Assembly: GCA_903825395.1 (NCBI GenBank)
Contig: CAIKAF010000020.1
Span: 95,634 to 159,633 of the forward strand
Source: an uncultured Flavobacteriales bacterium
Lineage (GTDB): Bacteria; Bacteroidota; Bacteroidia; CAIKAF01
Direction: 5' to 3'
DNA length: 64,000 bases
Shown here: positions 1 to 7,671 of the stretch, piece after piece
Position numbering within the stretch: the first letter of the stretch is position 1
Layout of the letters: each line of letters begins with the position of its first letter
The notes under the pieces: generated by a model
Seen by the model: the letters and a program-made list of their open reading frames with translations, nothing else
The model's database searches: none
Told to the model about the DNA's origin: nothing
Made by a program: the position numbers and the translations under genes

Positions 1-2214
1 GGCTTTATTGCCTTTAAAAACTTATCTCCCGGACCTTACCACCTGCATATTACAGCCACAGGGTACCAATCAAATCGGAAGGAATTTGTGCACAGCTGTC
101 CGAATACCGAAGTCCTTGATGTGGTTTTACCCTTAACCCAGCATCATTTAAAGGAATTTGTGTTGGAAGAAGGTATATACAACCAGCCCAGCAAAGAATC
201 GCCGTTAAAGATTGAATTTGCAACAACGGAATATCTTCAGACCCATTCCGGACAAACCTTAATTCAGCAGTTGGATGGATTGCCGGGAATGAATGCCATG
301 AGTACAGGTACCGGCGTCGCGAAGCCCATAATACGTGGGTTTGGTTTTAATCGTGTGGCGGTAGTTGATCGAGGAATCAAACAGGAAGGCCAACAATGGG
401 GCTGGGATCACGGATTGGAAATCGATGGGTTTTCAATAGAACATGCCGAGCTCATCAAGGGGCCTTCGGTGTTGGCCTATGGTTCAGATGCCATTGGAGG
501 AGTGTTGTTGTTCCGTCCGCCCGATTGGATATCTCCTTCCACCACCGAGCTGCAGTTGCATCAGCAATACCGCTCGGTCAATTCCCTACACGGTCAAAGT
601 TACAGCATAAAATCTCGCCTAAATACGCATTGGTTTATGGCATTTCGCCACAGCCGACAAGATTATTCAGACTACCGTGTACCTACCGATTCGTTTCTTT
701 ACAACGGGTTCCGTTTGCCCATTCAGAATGGATTGTTAAAAAATACGGCTGGAAAAGACCGGTATTATTCCGGTTCTATAGGCCACTCAGGACAAAAGGG
801 CTATGCCATTTTAACCTACAGTTTGGTCGATCAAACCATGGGTTTCTTCTCGGGAGCCTACGGCATTCCCAATTCCTACACCTTGAGTTCAGATTTCAAC
901 ACCGCAGATGTTGATTTGCCATCGCAAGGCATACAGCACCACAAATTGATTCTAAATCAGCGAATTAAAATTGGGCATGCTTGGTTGGAGTCGGACTTTG
1001 GATTTCAAAAAAACATCCGCTCAGAGTTGTCTGACCCCGAAGCCCACGGGGTGTATACACCAAATCCTACTTTTATTGAGCACGGTTTTGATTTAACCAC
1101 GCTGTCCTGGAATGTGCGCTACACAAAAAATTCCGATCGATGGCATTGGGTGATTGGAAGCAGCGGACAATGGCAAGAAAATCAAGTGCAGGGATATCGA
1201 TATTTACTTCCGAATTTCAGGCAATTTCAAGGCGGGATTTGGGGTCAAGTCAAATGCCGGCTTTCGCCCCAATGGCATGGACAATTTGGGCTGCGGGGCG
1301 ACATCGCCATGCAGACGGTGGATGAATTCAGGCAAATCACCTACAACATGGCCTTACAGCCTCAAGATACCCTCAACATGACACCGGGCTTATCTCGGTT
1401 TTATGCCAACTGGAGTGCTTCTGCCGGATTCACCCGCGAGGTCAATAAACAGGTATTGTTGCGCTGGAACCTGGGCAGCAGTTTCCGTTTGCCTACCGTT
1501 CCTGAATTGGCGGCCAATGGCGTGCATCATGGCACTTTCCGCCATGAAATGGGCGATAGCTCACTCAGCTCTGAACGCGGCTTGCAGCTGGATTTCAGCT
1601 ATGAATTTCAAAATCAACGGATACACTTTTCCGTTTCTCCCTTTTTCTATTATTTCGACAAGTACATTTTCTTAGAACCCACGGGCACGTTTTCGCCCTT
1701 GCCCGAGGCGGGTCAATTGTACCGCTATACTCAAGCGGAAGCGTTTCAAACCGGTATTGAATCCATGTTGGATATTCATTGGAACCACCGCTGGAACATG
1801 AAACTGGTGGCCGATGGCGTTTTTGGCTTTAACCTAAGCAATGGGTATCCTTTGCCCTTTATACCGCCCGCCACCTTGCAAACAGAACTGGAACATCATT
1901 TTCCCGACTTAAAGTGGTTGGAGCATCCCTACATCCGTGCAACCTGTGTAGCAGCGCTTCCGCAAGAGGCCATTGCCCGAAATGAAAAGAAAACCCCGGG
2001 ATATGCCATTGCGGCTCTGGCCATTGGCGGAACTTTTCAGTATAAATCTATGTTACTCAGGTTGAACATTGAACTTCAAAATATGTTTGATCAGCGCTAC
2101 TTTGTGCATCAAAACCGCTACCGCTTTATCAATATTCCTGAACCCGGCCGAAACCTACAACTTTCTGCTATTTTTACATTCACTCAACCCCACCGTAAAT
2201 CCAAAACACCATGA
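1..2214 (+). CDS. TonB-dependent outer-membrane receptor, 5' end outside the window
   Basis: The frame is open from base 1, so the gene begins upstream; the first GTG (88) is internal. The first ~60 visible residues look like the end of a carboxypeptidase-D-like regulatory domain (SPGPYHLHITATGYQ). A TonB plug follows, with IRGFGFNRVAVVDRG, QQWGWDHG and AELIKGPSVLAYGSDAIGG. The rest is a beta-barrel with many aromatic alternating strands, ending near NLQLSAIFTF plus a short polar tail. Such receptors import a scarce ligand across the outer membrane using TonB energy. The QQWGWDHG loop and the coupled His-rich lipoprotein (ATGA overlap) suggest a metal substrate, but that is inference; the ligand cannot be read from sequence. 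Receptor identity is firm. Confidence 0.93.
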   Translation, partial: GFIAFKNLSPGPYHLHITATGYQSNRKEFVHSCPNTEVLDVVLPLTQHHLKEFVLEEGIYNQPSKESPLKIEFATTEYLQTHSGQTLIQQLDGLPGMNAMSTGTGVAKPIIRGFGFNRVAVVDRGIKQEGQQWGWDHGLEIDGFSIEHAELIKGPSVLAYGSDAIGGVLLFRPPDWISPSTTELQLHQQYRSVNSLHGQSYSIKSRLNTHWFMAFRHSRQDYSDYRVPTDSFLYNGFRLPIQNGLLKNTAGKDRYYSGSIGHSGQKGYAILTYSLVDQTMGFFSGAYGIPNSYTLSSDFNTADVDLPSQGIQHHKLILNQRIKIGHAWLESDFGFQKNIRSELSDPEAHGVYTPNPTFIEHGFDLTTLSWNVRYTKNSDRWHWVIGSSGQWQENQVQGYRYLLPNFRQFQGGIWGQVKCRLSPQWHGQFGLRGDIAMQTVDEFRQITYNMALQPQDTLNMTPGLSRFYANWSASAGFTREVNKQVLLRWNLGSSFRLPTVPELAANGVHHGTFRHEMGDSSLSSERGLQLDFSYEFQNQRIHFSVSPFFYYFDKYIFLEPTGTFSPLPEAGQLYRYTQAEAFQTGIESMLDIHWNHRWNMKLVADGVFGFNLSNGYPLPFIPPATLQTELEHHFPDLKWLEHPYIRATCVAALPQEAIARNEKKTPGYAIAALAIGGTFQYKSMLLRLNIELQNMFDQRYFVHQNRYRFINIPEPGRNLQLSAIFTFTQPHRKSKTP

Positions 2215-2990
2215 AAATTACCGGTTTTTTCCCTGCAGCCTTTCTCTTCCTTGGTTTCTTCGCTTGTGGAGTGGACGACATGCCTCCGGCGGTTCAAATT
2301 CAAACTGAACTTATGCCAACATCGGTAGCCATGGGTGATTCCATGCGGATTGCCGTTCAGTTTACCGACAATGAGGCCTTAAATCAGTTTAAAATTGACA
2401 TTCACAGCAACCACGACGGGCATTCCCACGGTAAAACCCAACAGGCTCTGGCAAAATGGGATACGCTGATTATTGGAAGTTTGTCCGGAAGCTCGGATGC
2501 CATCGATTTTTCCATTAAAATTCCAACCGGATTTTTGCCCGGTCCCTACCATTTTACGGTGTATTGCTTGGATAAAAATGGAAATGAATCGTCGGCCAAT
2601 ATTCCGCTGCTCTTCAAAGATGCCACCGATACCGTTGCTCCGGTGGTTCAACTTCAAATTCCCATGGCTAATGCTACTATTTCCTCTCCGTTTTCTGTTC
2701 AGGCCAGCATTTCTGACCAACTTTCAGACGGCAGCGCGGCTTCAGAATTAAATCGGGTTGAGGTAATTTTAAAATCCTTGAGCAGTCAGGAGGAGTTCGA
2801 GGTTGTGGATTTTAACGCTGTTCAGCTGGCCGGTTCATCTTCCTTGTACGATCCTTCCACGGGGCAGCTGAACATCAGCAATTTAACTATTCCGTCTGGG
2901 GCTTCTTCCGGCAATTATACGCTGTTTTTGTATGCATTCGACGCCTATTTTAACTTAGGCAAAGCAGAGGTTCAAATCGCGATTCCTTAA
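2211..2990 (+). CDS. DUF4625-type lipoprotein with a His-rich segment
   Basis: 259 aa. The N-terminus is a lipoprotein signal (hydrophobic stretch, then FFACG, Cys near residue 20), so it should be lipid-anchored. Two Ig-like beta-rich segments follow (about 27-130 and 140-259). The first contains DIHSNHDGHSHGKTQ, a cluster of four His typical of metal-binding loops in DUF4625 proteins that accompany TonB receptors. The ATG overlaps the receptor stop (ATGA), so the two are translationally coupled and probably work together, perhaps as a surface metal-capturing partner. Family assignment comes from recognising the layout; the metal role is inferred. Confidence 0.75.
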   Translation: MKITGFFPAAFLFLGFFACGVDDMPPAVQIQTELMPTSVAMGDSMRIAVQFTDNEALNQFKIDIHSNHDGHSHGKTQQALAKWDTLIIGSLSGSSDAIDFSIKIPTGFLPGPYHFTVYCLDKNGNESSANIPLLFKDATDTVAPVVQLQIPMANATISSPFSVQASISDQLSDGSAASELNRVEVILKSLSSQEEFEVVDFNAVQLAGSSSLYDPSTGQLNISNLTIPSGASSGNYTLFLYAFDAYFNLGKAEVQIAIP

Positions 2991-3034
2991 TTGGACAGGG
3001 GCTAGGCAGTTCAAATTTTATTTTAACGGAAGTT

Positions 3035-3176
3035 GGGCGGCAGCCGGGCTTTCAGGGGTAGTCCGCGGTTGCCAAACGGGCGTCCTTCGGGCTGCGGTGG
3101 CTCCTAAAGTCGCCTCCTCGCCGCGCGGCCGCTTCCGTTGGCACCCTTGCGGGCAACCCTCTTCAATCCCTGCCGC
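3035..3176 (+). repeat. Hairpin repeat element, copy A
   Basis: First of seven related ~143-bp elements. The outer arms GCGGCAG (3037-3043) and CTGCCGC (3170-3176) pair exactly. Next, GGGTAGTCCGC (3056-3066) pairs with GCGGGCAACCC (3149-3159). An inner variable stem encloses the conserved core GTGGCTCCTAAAGTCGCC near 3097-3114. It begins 44 bp after the DUF4625 gene, in the same sense. The facing dgt gene ends 30 bp beyond, so this is a convergent junction. Confidence 0.85.
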
Positions 3177-3205
3177 GGGCGGCCTGAAAGGAAATGTGCT
3201 CTCAT

Positions 3206-4504
3206 TCAATAGCCCATCCGTATGCCGGTAATGCGCTGGTAAATGTCCATGGCTTTCCGGTCTGAAAATCCGGATATGAAGTCCAATACCTGTCGAGCCA
3301 ATTGGTAATCGCTGCTGGTGGAATCAATGGAAAATGGAAGCATGCATGCCAGATTTTTTAGTCGGCCGGAATTTGCTCCGGCTCCGTCGCGTTGACTCAA
3401 AGCCGCTTCCATAAACATGCCTGTCAACTTGGGCAACAATTCAAATCCTGCGGCCTGCAGTTCCAGAACTCGACTGCTTTGATAGATATGCCGCGCCGAA
3501 AACGAAGAGAGCTGAGCAATGACCTTTGCTTTTTCAACCAGTTTGTCCAATGAAAGATCCAGCTGTCCCTCTTTTAGAGCATCGAAATGCTGTACATAGG
3601 TTTGACTAAATTGCCCAATTAATTCCCGAATGGCCATGGCGCGCAGCAACCCTGCTTGTTCATCAATGCTCCGCTTGTTGAAAGATTCATTCAAGCTATC
3701 TGTTTCAGAGAGCAATGGCTCAACCAGTTCAATCATTTGCTGAATGGATACCAGTCCCATTCGAACGGCATCTTCCAGGTCAATAATTAAATAGCAAATG
3801 TCGTCGGCAGCCTCGACCAACCAACACAAGGGGTGGCGCATGCGGGCAAGGGGAGCCGAGGCATCAGATTTTAGGTGTAAGGCATCGGCCATTTCATTAA
3901 AAACCTCTTTTTCCGATTGAAAATAGCCAAACTTTTTCTGGCTTTTCTTTCGGGCATCGCGCCCTTCGAACAAGGAGGGGCAGGGGTACTTGCTAAAGGC
4001 GCCAAGGGTGGCAAAGGTGGGCTTTAAATCTTTGCGTTGGGCCAGCAATCTGAATCCTTGGGCATTGCCCTCAAAATGTTCTAAATCGTAGGTTTCTTCT
4101 GCACTTAAGCCCGACAAGTGGTTGTGTTGAAACCACTCGCTCAGCGCCAATTCCCCAGCATGCCCAAAGGGCGGGTTTCCAATGTCATGGGCTAAGGCGG
4201 CAGCGGCGGCAATGGCTCCCCATTCAGAGGGGCTAGAGCCAATATCTATCCCTTGTTGATGGAGCTGGTAGGCGGTTTGCCTCCCAAGGCTTCTGGCCAC
4301 ACTGGAAACCTCTAAGCTGTGCGTCAATCGGGTGTGCACAAAATCATGCTCGGGCAAGGGCACCACCTGCGTTTTATTTTGAAGCGAACGGAAGGGGCTT
4401 GAAAAAACAATGCGGTCGTAATCCACTTCAAACTCCATGCGTTGTTCAGTGGATGAGATTGATGCTGATTTTCCGGGCCGTTCCGGATTAAAATACTGGT
4501 TCAT
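3206..4504 (-). CDS. dgt: Deoxyguanosinetriphosphate triphosphohydrolase-like HD protein
   Basis: 432 aa from the ATG at 4504, which overlaps the rsmE stop (ATGA); the frame extends 17 codons upstream but that part overlaps rsmE and has no family resemblance. The N-terminal RIVFSSPFRSLQNKTQV and the HD-domain metal ligands (HTRLTHSLEV, then AAALAHDIGNPPFGHAGE) are characteristic of dGTPases, which cleave dNTPs to nucleoside and triphosphate in the cytosol. Length is in the family range. It may control dNTP pools or hydrolyse other dNTPs; substrate preference cannot be read from sequence. It is second in a two-gene unit after rsmE. Confidence 0.9.
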   Translation of the reverse strand: MNQYFNPERPGKSASISSTEQRMEFEVDYDRIVFSSPFRSLQNKTQVVPLPEHDFVHTRLTHSLEVSSVARSLGRQTAYQLHQQGIDIGSSPSEWGAIAAAAALAHDIGNPPFGHAGELALSEWFQHNHLSGLSAEETYDLEHFEGNAQGFRLLAQRKDLKPTFATLGAFSKYPCPSLFEGRDARKKSQKKFGYFQSEKEVFNEMADALHLKSDASAPLARMRHPLCWLVEAADDICYLIIDLEDAVRMGLVSIQQMIELVEPLLSETDSLNESFNKRSIDEQAGLLRAMAIRELIGQFSQTYVQHFDALKEGQLDLSLDKLVEKAKVIAQLSSFSARHIYQSSRVLELQAAGFELLPKLTGMFMEAALSQRDGAGANSGRLKNLACMLPFSIDSTSSDYQLARQVLDFISGFSDRKAMDIYQRITGIRMGY

Positions 4505-5226
4505 ACAAGTGGATTTATCATAGCGATTTGGTCTAATCCTTGGGCTTGGTTCCATTTGCAGACCATGGTCAAGGCAGCGGTCTCGCTCCGCAGCCGGAAT
4601 GCACTCAGGCCCATGGGCTTAAACCCGTTTGCCAATAAGGTGGATACTTCAGCCGAGCTAAAATCTCCTTCAGGTCCAATTAATCCTATGGCTTCCTTGC
4701 TGTGATTGGGCCATTCTTCCAGTGGAGAGCCGGCATCTTGACAAAAGGCAAAGCGCCGAACTTCAGGCCAATTCTGTTGGCACAGCTCAGAAATGCCCAT
4801 GGGGTCGAGCAGTTGAGGCATCCAATAGCGCTGAGATTGCTTGAGGGCAGATTCCATGATTTTTTTTAGCCTTGAAGCATTAAATCGATAGGCCATAGCC
4901 CTTTCTGTTCGAAGGGGAATGATGCCTTGAATGCCAAGCTCTACGGCTTTTTCAACCATCCATTCCAGGCGGTCGGCCTTATGCAGAATTCCCATACCCA
5001 GCCACAATCCGGGTTTAGCCTGAGCCGGCAATTCCCTAAGTACACGTGCGGTACCGCTGCTTTGGAAATCGGATTGAAGTTCTGCTTCCCAAGCTTGCCC
5101 ATTCCCATTGCACACTTGAATTAAACTGCCTGGTTTAAGCCGAAGTACACGGCCGGCATGGGTGCGGTCTTCTGCCGATATTTCGGCCATATTCCCTTCT
5201 ACCTTTCCTAAAAACATGGAATGCAT
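4501..5226 (-). CDS. rsmE: 16S rRNA (uracil-1498-N3)-methyltransferase RsmE
   Basis: About 241 aa. A PUA-like N-terminus (HAGRVLRLKPGS) is followed by a SPOUT methyltransferase domain with the knot signature IGLIGPEGDFSSAE and the SAM-binding end LSAFRLRSETAAL. It methylates U1498 of 16S rRNA in the 30S subunit. The frame opens at a TTG (5232), but the ATG at 5226 (MHSMFLGK) or at 5217 (MFLGKVEG) is the likely start. A TACTTTTG promoter box ends 3 nt before the 5226 ATG, so the message would be leaderless or have a leader of a few bases. It is coupled to dgt downstream. Confidence 0.92.
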   Translation of the reverse strand: MHSMFLGKVEGNMAEISAEDRTHAGRVLRLKPGSLIQVCNGNGQAWEAELQSDFQSSGTARVLRELPAQAKPGLWLGMGILHKADRLEWMVEKAVELGIQGIIPLRTERAMAYRFNASRLKKIMESALKQSQRYWMPQLLDPMGISELCQQNWPEVRRFAFCQDAGSPLEEWPNHSKEAIGLIGPEGDFSSAEVSTLLANGFKPMGLSAFRLRSETAALTMVCKWNQAQGLDQIAMINPLV

Positions 5227-5229
5227 GTT

Positions 5230-5237
5230 CAAAAGTA
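5230..5237 (-). promoter_or_regulatory. -7 promoter box TACTTTTG for rsmE
   Basis: Matches the Bacteroidota sigma-ABfr -7 consensus TAnnTTTG. It ends three bases before the ATG at 5226. No convincing -33 TTTG was identified. Confidence 0.45.
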
Positions 5238-5313
5238 CAGTAAATTTTAAGGTAAGAAATCATGTTCAACTCAGACCGTGTTGGTCATTCCCCTGAGTTG
5301 GGGTTTGAGGATT

Positions 5314-5456
5314 GCGCCCCCGATTGAACCGGCAGGCAAGGAAGACCAAACCGTTCGCGGTAGGGGCGAGGAGGCGACGTCAGGAGCCACCGCAGCCCCA
5401 TACCGCGCCGGTTTGGGCAACTTGACTACAGGTGAAAGCGGGATTAGGCGCCCCCC
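5314..5456 (-). repeat. Hairpin repeat element, copy B
   Basis: Minus-sense copy starting 7 bp after the aldehyde dehydrogenase stop and in its sense. The outer arms have changed together: GCGCC pairs with GGCGC instead of the GCGGC/GCCGC of other copies. The core reads GTGGCTCCTGACGTCGCC (others have YAAR at the middle), followed by TCCTCGC. The 3' end keeps TTCAATC. This is a tandem (non-convergent) context, between the aldehyde dehydrogenase and rsmE. Confidence 0.82.
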
Positions 5457-5463
5457 AAAAAAA

Positions 5464-6858
5464 TTAAGAGAGAAGGCGGCGAAGTAGCTTCCATTTCCAA
5501 GGCAAATAGGGTGGATAGCGAACGGGAGGATCGAAGAGCCGGGACTTTTCGACGATGCTTTTTTGGTGGGAGAAACTTAGGAAGCCGGCCTCGCCATGGT
5601 AGCGGCCGCTGCCGCTGTGTCCGACTCCGCCGAAGGGAAGCCGAGGATTGGCCAGGTGCATCAAACAATCGTTCACACAACCGCCGCCGAATGGTAAGGT
5701 GTTTAAAATCAAGTTGATGCGCTCTCGACGGCTCGAAAAAATATAGCAAGCCAGCGGCGAGGGTTGCTGCAAGGCCTGAGATAAAGCCGCATTCAAATCA
5801 TCAAATTCGAGGACGGGCAAAATGGGACCGAAAATTTCTTCTTGCATTACCGCATCGTTCCAACCTACCGGGTGCAGCAGCGTGGGCGATACAAAGCGAT
5901 GCTGCAATTCAATGTTTCCGCCAAATACCACCGAACTGTCCAGAATAAAATCGGCCATGCGTTGAGTATGCCGCTCGGAAATCAGTTGCACATAGTGCTC
6001 ATTGTTTGAATTATAGGTTTGAGGGTAGGCCCCCAGGGCCACCTTTAATTCCTCGATGAAGGCCGCTTTCACACTGGATTCAACCCAAACAAAATCTGGA
6101 GCAACGCAGGTTTGCCCGGCATTTAAACATTTCGCCCAGGCGATTTTTTTAGCCGCTTCCTTCAAATTGGCATCGGCCAAAACGAAAGCCGGACTTTTGC
6201 CACCCAGTTCGAGGGTGACGGGAGTCAGATTTTTGGCCGCTCTTTGATAAATTTCTTTACCCACTCGAGTGCTGCCCGTAAAGAAAATGGTATTCCATGG
6301 CAAATCAACCAGCTGTTGGGTTTCTGTAACTCCACCTTCAACCACATGGAATTCTTCCGCTGCAAAGTGAGAATTAATCATGTTTTTCATCGCCTCTGCC
6401 GTAGCGGGGGCCATTTCGCTGGGCTTTAAAACGACGGTGTTTCCTGCGGCAATGGCAGAAATGGCGGGAAGCAAAGAAACTTGATACGGGTAGTTCCAGG
6501 CCCCAATAACTAAGGCAGAGCCCAATGGCTCAGGCTGAATGTAACTTTTGCCTGGGAAATTAACCCAACCATGAGGAACCGAGGTTCTGGAAGTCCACCG
6601 GTTTAAATGCTGGATGGCGAATCCAATTTCATGGTGCAAGAAGCCCAGTTCGGTAGCGTAGGTTTCAAACGCAGATTTTCCAAAATCCTGAAAAATGGCT
6701 TGAAACAACTTTTCTTCATGGTCTTTCAGAAGTTTGGAAATCAGGCTTAATTGCTGTTTTCGTCGTTCTACACGTTTTGTGTGTTGGCCTTGAAAAAAGT
6801 GCTGTTGTTGTTTCCAGAGCTGTTCGTAGGGATTGGTTGGGGAAGTAGCTTGGCTCAT
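5464..6858 (-). CDS. NAD(P)-dependent aldehyde dehydrogenase, class 3-like
   Basis: 464 aa, typical of the short class 3/fatty-aldehyde type. Visible active-site elements are GAWNYP (Asn122), LELGGKSP (Glu217 general base) and NAGQTCVAPDF (Cys251 nucleophile), plus the cofactor loop FTGSTRVGKEIY. It oxidises aldehydes to acids, probably medium- or long-chain ones given the subfamily. The C-terminus (YPPYLPWKWKLLRRLL) is basic and aromatic and could touch the membrane, as in fatty aldehyde dehydrogenases. It lies 36 bp after the DUF2520 gene on the same strand. Element B follows its stop directly. Substrate is not determined. Confidence 0.93.
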   Translation of the reverse strand: MSQATSPTNPYEQLWKQQQHFFQGQHTKRVERRKQQLSLISKLLKDHEEKLFQAIFQDFGKSAFETYATELGFLHHEIGFAIQHLNRWTSRTSVPHGWVNFPGKSYIQPEPLGSALVIGAWNYPYQVSLLPAISAIAAGNTVVLKPSEMAPATAEAMKNMINSHFAAEEFHVVEGGVTETQQLVDLPWNTIFFTGSTRVGKEIYQRAAKNLTPVTLELGGKSPAFVLADANLKEAAKKIAWAKCLNAGQTCVAPDFVWVESSVKAAFIEELKVALGAYPQTYNSNNEHYVQLISERHTQRMADFILDSSVVFGGNIELQHRFVSPTLLHPVGWNDAVMQEEIFGPILPVLEFDDLNAALSQALQQPSPLACYIFSSRRERINLILNTLPFGGGCVNDCLMHLANPRLPFGGVGHSGSGRYHGEAGFLSFSHQKSIVEKSRLFDPPVRYPPYLPWKWKLLRRLLS

Positions 6859-6894
6859 CGGCAGTATGGATTACAGTTCCTGCATGTGCAGGGG

Positions 6895-7671
6895 TTATGG
6901 TTGATTAGAAGGAGGGTGGCGAAGGGCAATTTCTTGGCTGAGTAAGGTATAAATGCTGTTCCATGGAGCCTGGGCTTCTAGGCGGGCAAGGTGCTTCTGC
7001 ATGGTGTTTTGATCGCGCCTCAATGCCGGACCGGTCTGAGCTTGGGCGCAACCCAACTGAATCGCTTTGTTTAGTGTCTCTTCCATGAGGGGATGCAGCA
7101 ATTCAGGCTCAAGGCCAGCTTGTAGGCATAATTCTTCCGCTTTTTGCCACAGGATGTTGACAAAGTTGGAAGCCAAAACCGCAGCCAGGTGAATCTGTTG
7201 CCGATCGGATTCCGTTTTTGCTTCGGTGGGACAGCCCAAACTAGAAGCCAAGTGAAACAGCGCTTCGGTTACTTCTAAGGTGCTGCCTTCAACCAGAACG
7301 GGGATCTCGTTCCAGCGCACCGTGCTGGATTTCCGAAAGGATTGCAGGGGATAAAAAACACCGGAGTACGTTCCATGCAGTACTTGGATGGAAGTGCTTC
7401 CTGAGCAGTGAATTCGAACTGAATTTCCCTCGGGAAGTTGCCGACTTACCTCGGCAATAGCGGTATCGCTGACGCAGAGAAAAATAAAATCAGCTTCATT
7501 CGACATCAGGCTGGGATGGTCAATGGCCTGGGCATCGACCCTGCTGGCTAAAATGTGCGTGGATTCAGCCGTTCTGCCGCAAAATTCAAGCAGAGTATGC
7601 CCGCAGCGAAACAAGGCTTCACTTAAATGCCAGGCCAGATTGCCGGTACCAATGATGCTAACCTTGGCCAT
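6895..7671 (-). CDS. Rossmann-fold DUF2520 protein (NADP-dependent reductase-like)
   Basis: 258 aa from the ATG at 7671; the frame opens earlier at a TTG (7692), but MAKVSIIGTGNLA is the natural start of the fold. The nucleotide-binding loop GTGNLAWHLSEAL is followed by FIFLCVSDTAIAEV and HCSGSTSIQVL, as in the Rossmann_like/DUF2520 family related to F420-dependent NADP and pyrroline-5-carboxylate reductases. A helical C-terminal domain carries ASNFVNILWQKAEELC. Its reaction is unknown. It overlaps the end of ccmF by 14 bp, so it is probably read from the same message, though a link to cytochrome maturation is not implied. Confidence 0.8.
   Translation of the reverse strand: MAKVSIIGTGNLAWHLSEALFRCGHTLLEFCGRTAESTHILASRVDAQAIDHPSLMSNEADFIFLCVSDTAIAEVSRQLPEGNSVRIHCSGSTSIQVLHGTYSGVFYPLQSFRKSSTVRWNEIPVLVEGSTLEVTEALFHLASSLGCPTEAKTESDRQQIHLAAVLASNFVNILWQKAEELCLQAGLEPELLHPLMEETLNKAIQLGCAQAQTGPALRRDQNTMQKHLARLEAQAPWNSIYTLLSQEIALRHPPSNQP

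Noticed and set aside
3018..3209. Short open frame across element A
   Set aside because: It lies entirely in the hairpin element; the same kind of spurious frame (EATLGATAARR-type, or the reverse CGGDFRSHRKP type) appears in every copy, on either strand.
5278..5487. Open frame across element B
   Set aside because: Repeat-derived, antisense to the element, no family match.
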